A DNA stretch of 64,000 bases from Chondrosia reniformis (lineage: Eukaryota; Porifera; Demospongiae; Chondrillida; Chondrillidae): contig OX359194.1 in assembly GCA_947172415.1 (NCBI GenBank), positions 1 through 64,000 of the forward strand. The letters are read 5' to 3'. The notes beneath the pieces are model-generated. The model did no database searches and was not told where the DNA came from. It was given only the letters and a program-made list of their open reading frames with translations. Every line of letters starts with the position of its first letter. Position 1 is the stretch's first letter. The translations under genes were made by a program, and so were the position numbers. This document shows, piece after piece, positions 44,339-56,478 of the stretch.

Positions 44339-45568
44339 GGATAATGGAGATATAGAGATAAACTCATTGGACAAGCTTTAATGGATGTCTATGAATGCTG
44401 ACACCAAGTTTAAGCATATTTGCCTATTTGCAGAGTTACAGCACTAAAGTACGGATAATCGACGTTCTACTGTGCATACGAATTTATTAAGTACGTACAG
44501 TATATTTATATCGTGCGATACTTTCATACAAAAATATCGGAATACCTCAAAAAAAGTTTTTACATGCTTAGACTAGAAAAACAAAAAACAGTCCAAAACA
44601 CAGCTATCAGAAGGTATCTATATATAAATAGGTAGCCATCATCCTTTTACAGCACTTGAAATTGAGTGTGGCTGGTTATAGTGTTAAAAGTTGATATCGG
44701 AACACCTCTCGCTAAAATCGTTTCTACATGGGACCAGAAAAGCTGCTCTCCTCGGCCTATGAAGTGGCACACAGGGTTTTATCCATTTTTCTCAGTTTGG
44801 AGACGAACCACAAATACTGAATATAGGTGTAAAATTGCTTGAAACGATGCGTTGATCTGTAATTACCTTGAAATAATTGGACTATATTTTTTCGCAAATA
44901 CCCTATTCTTAAGTATGGAAACGCGCCAACCACAACCGTTTTCTTCCGAAATTTTGTTGTTTAAATAGGAGCGAAAAACCTTATAAAGTAGGCCTACCTG
45001 GACACATCTCTATGGTGGTAGCGGTTCCCATAGAGGTTGGTAGTGCTAAGACTCTGAAGCTGTCTCCTAATCGGTTGGTGCCATAGAGACGTGCTCACCA
45101 ATAATCCGGATTTCGGGGGGGTTCCACGTAATGTGGGATTGGCATCTGATATCTTAGGATTCATATGAGTCGGCCATATCGAGAAGAACTGGTTCTTCTC
45201 ACGCAAGTGACACCCAAAGCTCAACTCGGCAGAGCGTTACCACCGATCCCGGCCTCTGAGCGTCGTGGATGGTAGCGTTCGGTATGGTCCAACTTTTTTT
45301 CTTTGGAGTTTCGTTGGCTATCGATTGGTGAAATTTCACTTTAACGACATTAATAAAATATATATGGATAGATACTACTTCAACAAAAATCAAGTACTAC
45401 TGAGTGAATATCCATGTCCATAAAAATCTGTGAAATCGTTCTACTTTTTCAGATATATATACATACACACTGCAAGTACGAAATTTATTACTCTAGGTCG
45501 GCCATTTATAGTATTACGCAATTATGAAACTCTGAATTTAATACCACAAATGAACATATATCAAGCTG
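44339..45568 (+). repeat. Satellite spacer block, copy 1 (longest, most divergent)
   Basis: First of five copies of a non-monomeric block. It is about 37 bp longer than the others and keeps bases such as CGGATAATCGACGTTCTACT near 44453 that are missing from copies 2-5. It contains the conserved segment TTACCACCGATCCCGGCCTC and frames of 76 and 64 codons on the minus strand, both starting at non-ATG codons or lacking any domain. Confidence 0.92.
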
Positions 45569-48500
45569 AAACAGCATTCACAGACATCCATAAAACATAT
45601 CCAAAGAGTTCTGCAAATTTTGATGTTCATTCATATTTGCCCTACGTAGATATAGTACCATACATTAAATTTAAATGGCAGAATCTAATGTACATTAAAT
45701 TCTGCAACTCATTCAAATGGACAGATATCAAGCTGAAACGTATTCACAGCATTTACAGAAATCCGTAAAACACATCCAGAGAGTTTTGCAATATTTGATG
45801 TTCACTCATATTTGCCCTATATCTCTCCCTACATTAACTTTGTATACCAGAATCTAGTGTACATTTAATGTTCCAGCCCATTCAAATGGACAGATATTAA
45901 GCTGAAACTTGTTCACAGCATTCACAGACATCCATAAACCATTTCCAAAGCGTTTTGCAAATTTTGATGTTCACGCTTATATATTTGCTCTATATCTCAC
46001 CATACATTAACTTTCTATACCAGAATCTAATGTACATTTAATGCTCCAGCTCATTCAAATGGACAGATATTAAGCTGAAACTTGGTCACAGCATTCACCA
46101 ACATCCATAAACCATTTCCAAAGAGTTTTGTAAATTTTGATGTTCACTCATATTTGCCCTATATCTCACCATACATTTACTTTGTATACCAGAATCTAAT
46201 GTACATTTAATGCTCCAGCTCATTCAAATAGACAGATATCAAGCTGAAACTTGGTGTCAGCATTCACAGACATCCATAAACCATTTCCAAAGCGTTTTGC
46301 AAATTTTGATGTTCATTCATATTTGCCCTATATATATCTCACCATAGATTAACTTTGTATACCAGAATCTAATGTACATTTAATGCTCCAGCTCATTCAA
46401 ATGGACAGATATCAAGCTGAACCTTGGTCAAAGCATTCACAGACATCCATAAACAATTTCCAAAGCGTTTTGCAAATTTTGATGTTCACTCATATTTGCC
46501 CTATATCTCACCATACATTTACTTTGTATACCAGAATCTAATGTACATTTAATGCTCCAACTCATTCAAATGGACAAATATAAAGCTGAAACTTGGTGTC
46601 AGCATTCACAGACATCCATAAACCATTTCCAAAGAGTTTTTCAAATTCTGATGTTCACTCATATTTGCCCTATATCTCACCATACATTAACTTTGTATAC
46701 AAGAATCTAATGTACATTTAATGCTCCAACTCATTCAAATGGACAGATATCAAGCTGAAACTTGTTCACAGCATTTACAGAAATCCGTAAAACATATCCA
46801 GAGAGTTTTGCAATTTTTGATGTTCACTCATATTTGCCCTATATCTCTCCATACGTACATTAACTTTGTATACAAGAATCTAATGTACATTTAATGTTCC
46901 AGCTCATTCAAATGGACAGATATTAAGCTGAAACTTGGTCACAGCATTCACCGACATCCATAAAACCATATCCAAAGAGTTTTGCAAATTTTGATGTTCA
47001 CTCATATTTGCCCTATATCTCACCATACATTAACTTTGTATACAAGAATCTAATTTACATTTAATGCTCCAACTCATTCAAATGGACAGATATCAAGCTG
47101 AAACTTGTTCACAGCATTCACCGACATCCATAAAACCATATCCAAAGAGTTTTGCAAATTTTGATGTTCACTCATATTTGCCCTATATCTCACCATACAT
47201 TAACTTTGTATACCAGAATCTAATGTACATTTAATGTTCCATCTCATTCAAATGGACAGATATTAAGCTGAAACTTGTTCACAGCATTTACAGAAATCCG
47301 TAAAACATATCCAGAGGGTTTTGCAAATTTTGATGTTCACTCATATTTGCCCTATATCTCACAATACATTTACTTTGTATACCAGAATCTAATGTACATT
47401 TAATGCTCCAGCTCATTCAAATGGACAGATATCAAGCTGAAACTTGGTCACAGCATTCACCAACATCCATAAACCATTTCCAAAGAGTTTTGTAAATTTT
47501 GATGTTCACTCATATTTGCCCTATATCTCACCATACATTTACTTTGTATACCAGAATCTAATGTACATTTAATGCTCCAGCTCATTCAAATAGACAGATA
47601 TCAAGCTGAAACTTGGTGTCAGCATTCACAGACATCCATAAACCATTTCCAAAGCGTTTTGCAAATTTTGATGTTCATTCATATTTGCCCTATATCTCAC
47701 CATACATTAACTTTGTATACCAGAATCTAATGTACATTTAATGCTCCAACTCATTCAAATGGACAGATATTAAGCTGAAAATTGTTCCCAGCATTCACCG
47801 ACATCCATAAACATTATCCAAAGAGTTTTTACAAATTTTAATGTTCACTCATATTTGCCCTATATCTCACCATACATTAACTTTGTATACCAGAATCTAA
47901 TGTACATTAAATGTTCCAGCTCATTCAAATGGACAGATATTAAGCTGAAACGTGGTCACAGCATTTACAGAAATCCGTAAAACATATCCAGAGAGTTTTG
48001 CAAATTTTGATGTTCATTCATATTTGCCCTATATTTCACCATACATTAACTTTGTATACCAGAATCTAGTGTACATTTAATGCTCCAACTCATTCAAATG
48101 GACAGATATTAAGCTGAAAATTGTTCCCAGCATTCACCGACATCCATAAACAATATCCAAAGAGTTTTGAAAATTTTGATGTTCACTCATATTTGCCCTA
48201 TATCTCACCATACATTTACTTTGTATACCAGAATCTAATGTACATTTAATGCTCCAGCTCATTCAAATGGACAAATATCAAGCTGAAACTTGGTCAAAGC
48301 ATTCACAGACATCCATAAACCATTTCCAAAGCGTTTTGCAAATTTTGATGTTCACTCATATTTGCCCTATATCTCACCATACATTTACTTTGTATACCAG
48401 AATCTAATGTACATTTAATGCTCCAACTCATTCAAATGGACAAATATCAAACTGAAACTTGGTCAAAGCATTCACCAACATCCATAAACCATATCCAAAG

Positions 48501-48948
48501 AGTTTTGCAAATTTTGATGTTCACTCATATTTGCCCTATATCTCACCATACATTTACTTTGTATACCAGAATCTAATGTACATTTAATACTCCAGCTCAT
48601 TCAAATGGACAGATATCAAGCTGAAACTTGTTCACAGCATTCACCGACATCCATAAACCATTTCCAAAGAGTTTTGAAAATTTTGATGTTCACTCATATT
48701 TGCCCTATATTTCACCATACATTTACTTTGTATACCAGAATCTAATGTACATTTAATGCTCCAACTCATTCAAATGGACAAATATAAAGCTGAAACTTGT
48801 TCACAGCATTCACCGACATCCATAAACCATATCCAAAGAGTTTTGAAAATTTTGATGTTCACTCATATTTGCCCTATATCTCACCATACGTACATTAACT
48901 TTGTATACCAGAATCTAATGTACATTTAATGCTAGAACTTGGTTAAAT

Positions 48949-50141
48949 GGATAATGGAGATAAACTCATTGGACAAGCTTTTATGGATGCCTATGAAAGC
49001 TGACACCAAGTTTAAGCATATTTGCCTATTTGCAGAGTTACAGCACTAAAGTATATACGAATTTATGAAGTAAAGAATATTTATATCGTGCGATACTTTC
49101 ATACAAAAATATCGGAATACCTCAAAAAGTTTTTACATGCTTAGACTAGAAAGACACAAAACAGCCCAAAATACAGCTATCAGAAGGTATCTATATATAA
49201 ATAGGTAGCCATCATCCTTTTACAGCACTTGAAATTGAGTGTGGCTGGTTATAGTGTTAAAAGTTGATATCGGAACTCCTCTCGCTAAAATCGTTTCTAC
49301 ATGGGACCAGAAAAGCTGCTCTCCTCGGCCTATGAAGTGGCACACAGGGTTTTATCCATTTTTCTCAGTTTGGAGATGAACCACAAATACTGAATATAGG
49401 TGTAAAATTGCTTGAAACGATGCGTTGATCTGTAATTACCTTGAAATAATTGGACTATATTTTTTTGCAAATACCCTATTCTTAAGTATGGAAACGCGCC
49501 AACCACAACCGTTTTCTTCCGAAATTTTGTTGTTTAAATAGGAGCGAAAAACCTTATAAAGTAGGCCTACCTGGACACATCTCTATGGTGGTAGCGGTTC
49601 CCATAGAGGTTGGTAGTGCTAAGACTCTGAAGCTGTCTCCTAATCGGTTGGTGCCATAGAGACGTGCTCACCAATAATCCGGATTTCGGGGGGGTTCCAC
49701 GTAATGTGGGATTGGCATCTGATATCTTAGGATTCATATGAGTCGGCCATATCGAGAAGAACTGGTTCTTCTCACGCAAGTGACACCCAAAGCTCAACTC
49801 GGCAGAGCGTTACCACCGATCCCGGCCTCTGAGCGTCGTGGATGGTAGCGTTCGGTATGGTCCAACTTTTTTTCTTTGGAGTTTCGTTGGCTATCGATTG
49901 GTGAAATTTCACTTTAACGACATTAATAAAATATATATGGATAGATATTACTTCAACAAAAATCAAGTACTACTGAGTGAATATCCATGTCCATAAAAAT
50001 CTGTGAAATCGTTCTACTTTTTCAGATATATATACATATACACTGCAAGTACGAAATTTATTACTCTAGGTCGGCCATTTATAGTATTACGCAATTGTGA
50101 AACTCTACATTTAATACCACAAATGAACATATATCAAGCTG
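48949..50141 (+). repeat. Satellite spacer block, copy 2
   Basis: 1193 bp, nearly identical to copies 3-5, with the same internal deletion relative to copy 1. Flanked on both sides by 169-bp monomers. Confidence 0.93.
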
Positions 50142-52492
50142 AAACAGCATTCACAGACATCCATAAAACATATCCAAAGAGTTCTGCAAATTTTGATGTT
50201 CATTCATATTTGCCCTATATCTCACCATACATTAACTTTGTATACCAGAATCTAATGTACATTTAATGCTCCAACTCATTCAAATGGACAAATATTAAGC
50301 TGAAAATTGTTCCCAGCATTCACCGACATCCATAAACATTATCCAAAGAGTTTTTACAAATTTTGATGTTCACTCATATTTGCCCTATATCTCACCATAC
50401 ATTAACTTTGTATACCAGAATCTAATGTACATTAAATGTTCCAGCTCATTCAAATGGACAGATATTAAGCTGAAACGTGGTCACAGCATTTACAGAAATC
50501 CGTAAAATATATCCAGAGAGTTTTGCAAATTTTGATGTTCATTCATATTTGCCCTATATTTCACCATACATTAACTTTGTATACCAGAATCTAGTGTACA
50601 TTTAATGCTCCAACTCATTCAAATGGACAGATATTAAGCTGAAAATTGTTCCCAGCATTCACCGACATCCATAAACAATATCCAAAGAGTTTTTACAAAT
50701 TTTGATGTTCACTCATATTTGCCCTATATCTCACCATACATTTACTTTGTATACCAGAATCTAATGTACATTTAATGCTCCAGCTCATTCAAATGGACAA
50801 ATATCAAGCTGAAACTTGGTCAAAGCATTCACAGACATCCATAAACCATTTCCAAAGCGTTTTGCAAATTTTGATGTTCACTCATATTTGCCCTATATCT
50901 CACCATACATTTACTTTGTATACCAGAATCTAATGTACATTTAATGCTCCAACTCATTCAAATGGACAAATATCAAACTGAAACTTGGTCAAAGCATTCA
51001 CCAACATCCATAAACCATATCCAAAGAGTTTTGCAAATTTTGATGTTCACTCATATTTGCCCTATATCTCACCATACATTTACTTTGTATACCAGAATCT
51101 AATGTACATTTAATACTCCAGCTCATTCAAATGGACAAATATCAAGCTGAAACTTGGTGTCAGCATTCACAGACATCCATAAACCATTTCCAAAGAGTTT
51201 TGCAAATTTTGATGTTCGCTCATATTTGCTCTATATCTCCCCATACATTAACTTTGTATACCAGAATCTAATGTACATTTAATGCTCCAACTCATTCAAA
51301 TGGACAGATATCAAGCTGAAACTTGTTCACAGCATTCACCGACATCCATAAACCATATCCAAAGAGTTTTGAAAATTTTGATGTTCACTCATATTTGCCC
51401 TATATTTCACCATACATTTACTTTGTATACCAGAATCTAATGTACATTTAATGCTCCAGCTCATTCAAATGGACAAATATCAAGCTGAAACTTGGTCAAA
51501 GCATTCACAGACATCCATAAACCATTTCCAAAGCGTTTTGCAAATTTTGATGTTCACTCATATTTGCCCTATATCTCACCATACATTTACTTTGTATACC
51601 AGAATCTAATGTACATTTAATGCTCCAACTCATTCAAATGGACAAATATCAAACTGAAACTTGGTCAAAGCATTCACCAACATCCATAAACCATATCCAA
51701 AGAGTTTTGCAAATTTTGATGTTCACTCATATTTGCCCTATATCTCATCATACATTTACTTTGTATACCAGAATCTAATGTACATTTAATACTCCAGCTC
51801 ATTCAAATGGACAAATATCAAGCTGAAACTTGGTGTCAGCATTCACAGACATCCATAAACCATTTCCAAAGAGTTTTGCAAATTTTGATGTTCGCTCATA
51901 TTTGCTCTATATATATCTCCCCATACATTAACTTTGTATACCAGAATCTAATGTACATTTAATGCTCCAACTCATTCAAATGGACAGATATCAAGCTGAA
52001 ACTTGTTCACAGCATTCACCGACATCCATAAACCATATCCAAAGAGTTTTTCAAATTTTGATGTTCACTCATATTTGCCCTATATTTCACCATACATTTA
52101 CTTTGTATACCAGAATCTAATGTACATTTAATGCTCCAGCTCATTCAAATGGACAAATATCAAGCTGAAACTTGGTGTCAGCATTCACAGACATCCATAA
52201 ACCATTTCCAAAGAGTTTTGAAAATTTTGATGTTCACTCATATTTGCCCTATATCTCACCATACATTAACTTTGTATACCAGAATCTAATGTACATTTAA
52301 TGCTCCAACTCATTCAAATGGACAAATATAAAGCTGAAACTTGTTCACAGCATTCACCGACATCCATAAACCATATCCAAAGAGTTTTGAAAATTTTGAT
52401 GTTCACTCATATTTGCCCTATATCTCACCATACGTACATTAACTTTGTATACCAGAATCTAATGTACATTTAATGCTAGAACTTGGTTAAAT

Positions 52493-53685
52493 GGATAATG
52501 GAGATAAACTCATTGGACAAGCTTTTATGGATGCCTATGAAAGCTGACACCAAGTTTAAGCATATTTGCCTATTTGCAGAGTTACAGCACTAAAGTATAT
52601 ACGAATTTATGAAGTAAAGAATATTTATATCGTGCGATACTTTCATACAAAAATATCGGAATACCTCAAAAAGTTTTTACATGCTTAGACTAGAAAGACA
52701 AAAAACAGTCCAAAACACAGCTATCAGAAGGTATCTATATATAAATAGGTAGCCATAATCCTTTTACAGCACTTGAAATTGAGTGTGGCTGGTTATAGTG
52801 TTAAACGTTGATATCGGAACTCCTCTCGCTAAAATCGTTTCTACATGGGACCAGAGAAGCTGCTCTCCTCGGCCTATGAAGTGGCACACAGGGTTTTATC
52901 CATTTTTCTCAGTTTGGAGACGAACCACAAATACTGAATATAGGTGTAAAATTGCTTGAAACGATGCGTTGATCTGTAATTACCTTGAAATAATTGGACT
53001 ATATTTTTTCGCAAATACCCTATTCTTAAGTATGGAAACGCGCCAACCACAACCGTTTTCTTCCGAAATTTTGTTGTTTAAATAGGAGCGAAAAACCTTA
53101 TAAAGTAGGCCTACCTGGACACATCTCTATGGTGGTAGCGGTTCCCATAGAGGTTGGTAGTGCTTAGACTCTGAAGCTGTCTCCTAATCGGTTGGTGCCA
53201 TAGAGACGTGCTCACCAATAATCCGGATTTCGGGGGGGTTCCACGTAATGTGGGATTGGCATCTGATATCTTAGGATTCATATGAGTCGGCCATATCGAG
53301 AAGAACTGGTTCTTCTCACGCAAGTGACACCCAAAGCTCAACTCGGCAGAGCGTTACCACCGATCCCGGCCTCTGAGCGTCGTGGATGGTAGCGTTCGGT
53401 ATGGTCCAACTTTTTTTCTTTGGAGTTTCGTTGGCTATCGATTGGTGAAATTTCACTTTAACGACATTAATAAAATATATATGGATAGATATTACTTCAA
53501 CAAAAATCAAGTACTACTGAGTGAATATCCATGTCCATAAAAATCTGTGAAATCGTTCTACTTTTTCAGATATATATACATACACACTGCAAGTACGAAA
53601 TTTATTACTCTAGGTCGGCCATTTATAGTATTACGCAATTATGAAACTCGACATTTAATACCACAAATGAACATATATCAAGCTG
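52493..53685 (+). repeat. Satellite spacer block, copy 3
   Basis: 1193 bp, nearly identical to copies 2, 4 and 5. Its junction with the monomers to the right carries a small AATATT insertion (ACAGCATTAATATTCACAGA). Confidence 0.93.
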
Positions 53686-55199
53686 AAACAGCATTAATAT
53701 TCACAGACATCCATAAAACATATCCAAAGACTTCTGCAATATTTGATGTTCACTCATATTTGCCCTATATCTCTCCCTACATTAACTTTGTATACCAGAA
53801 TCTAGTGTACATTTAATGTTCCAGCCCATTCAAATGGACAGATATTAAGCTGAAACTTGTTCACAGCATTCACAGACATCCATAAACCATTTCCAAAGCG
53901 TTTTGCAAATTTTGATGTTCACTCTTATATATTTGCTCTATATCTCACCATACATTAACTTTGTATACCAGAATCTAATGTACATTTAATGCTCCAACTC
54001 ATTCAAATGGACAGATATCAAGCTGAAACTTGGTCACAGCATTCACCAACATCCATAAACCATTTCCAAAGAGTTTTGTAAATTTTGATGTTCACTCATA
54101 TTTGCCCTATATCTCACCATACATTTACTTTGTATACCAGAATCTAATGTACATTTAATGCTCCAGCTCATTCAAATAGACAGATATCAAGCTGAAACTT
54201 GGTGTCAGCATTCACAGACATCCATAAACCATTTCCAAAGCGTTTTGCAAATTTTGATGTTCATTCATATTTGCCCTATATATATCTCACCATAGATTAA
54301 CTTTGTATACCAGAATCTAATGTACATTTAATGCTCCAACTCATTCAAATGGACAGATATCAAGCTGAACCTTGGTCAAAGCATTCACAGACATCCATAA
54401 ACAATTTCCAAAGCGTTTTGCAAATTTTGATGTTCACTCATATTTGCCCTATATCTCACCATACATTTACTTTGTATACCAGAATCTAATGTACATTTAA
54501 TGCTCCAACTCATTCAAATGGACAAATATCAAGCTGAAACTTGGTGTCAGCATTCACAGACATCCATAAACCATTTCCAAAGAGTTTTGAAAATTTTGAT
54601 GTTCACTCATATTTGCCCTATATCTCACCATACATTAACTTTGTATACCAGAATCTAATGTACATTTAATGCTCCAACTCATTCAAATGGACAGATATCA
54701 AGCTGAAACTTGTTCACAGCATTCACCGACATCCATAAACCATTTCCAAAGAGTTTTGAAAATTTTGATGTTCACTCATATTTGCCCTATATTTCACCAT
54801 ACATTTACTTTGTATACCAGAATCTAATGTACATTTAATGCTCCAGCTCATTCAAATGGACAAATATCAAGCTGAAACTTGGTGTCAGCATTCACAGACA
54901 TCCATAAACCATTTCCAAAGAGTTTTGCAAATTTTGATGTTCACTCATATTTGCCCTATATCTCACCATACATTAACTTTGTATACCAGAATCTAATGTA
55001 CATTTAATGCTCCAAATCATTCAAATGGACAAATATTAAGCTGAAACTTGTTCACAGCCTTCACCGACATCCATAAACCATATCCAAAGAGTTTTGAAAA
55101 TTTTGATGTTCACTCATATTTGCCCTATATCTCACCATACGTACATTAACTTTGTATACCAGAATCTAATGTACATTTAATGCTAGAACTTGGTTAAAT

Positions 55200-56392
55200 G
55201 GATAATGGAGATAAACTCATTGGACAAGCTTTTATGGATGCCTATGAAAGCTGACACCAAGTTTAAGCATATTTGCCTATTTGCAGAGTTACAGCACTAA
55301 AGTATATACGAATTTATGAAGTAAAGAATATTTATATCGTGCGATACTTTCATACAAAAATATCGGAATACCTCAAAAAGTTTTTACATGCTTAGACTAG
55401 AAAGACACAAAACAGTCCAAAATACAGCTATCAGAAGGTATCTATATATAAATAGGTAGCCATCATCCTTTTACAGCACTTGAAATTGAGTGTGGCTGGT
55501 TATAGTGTTAAACGTTGATATCGGAACTCCTCTCGCTAAAATCGTTTCTACATGGGACCAGAAAAGCTGCTCTCCTCGGCCTATGAAGTGGCACACAGGG
55601 TTTTATCCATTTTTCTCAGTTTGGAGACGAACCACAAATACTGAATATAGGTGTAAAATTGCTTGAAACGATGCGTTGATCTGTAATTACCTTGAAATAA
55701 TTGGACTATATTTTTTCGCAAATACCCTATTCTTAAGTATGGAAACGCACCAACCACAACCGTTTTCTTCCGAAATTTTGTTGTTTAAATAGAAGCGAAA
55801 AACCTTATAAAGTAGGCCTACCTGGACACATCTCTATGGTGGTAGCGGTTCCCATAGAGGTTGGTAGTGCTTAGACTCTGAAGCTGTCTCCTAATCGGTT
55901 GGTGCCATAGAGACGTGCTCACCAATAATCCGGATTTCGGGGGGGTTCCACGTAATGTGGGATTGGCATCTGATATCTTAGGATTCATATGAGTCGGCCA
56001 TATCGAGAAGAACTGGTTCTTCTCACGCAAGTGACACCCAAAGCTCAACTCGGCAGAGCGTTACCACCGATCCCGGCCTCTGAGCGTCGTGGATGGTAGC
56101 GTTCGGTATGGTCCAACTTTTTTTCTTTGGAGTTTCGTTGGCTATCGATTGGTGAAATTTCACTTTAACGACATTAATAAAATATATATGGATAGATATT
56201 ACTTCAACAAAAATCAAGTACTACTGAGTGAATATCCATGTCCATAAAAATCTGTGAAATCGTTCTACTTTTTCAGATATATATACATATACACTGCAAG
56301 TACGAAATTTATTACTCTAGGTCGGCCATTTATAGTATTACGCAATTGTGAAACTCTACATTTAATACCACAAATGAACATATATCAAGCTG
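55200..56392 (+). repeat. Satellite spacer block, copy 4
   Basis: 1193 bp, nearly identical to copies 2, 3 and 5. The foldback transposon lies 87 bp to its right. Confidence 0.93.
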
Positions 56393-56478
56393 AAACAGCA
56401 TTCACAGACATCCATAAAACATATCCAAAGAGTTCTGCAAATTTTGATGTTCATTCATATTTGCCCTACGTAGATATA

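Noticed and set aside
44994-45393. 76- and 64-codon minus-strand frames repeated almost unchanged in five places, looking like a conserved gene family
   Set aside because: Conservation is explained by near-identity of the whole 1.19-kb block, including non-coding parts. The longer frame starts at TTG, and neither shows a domain.
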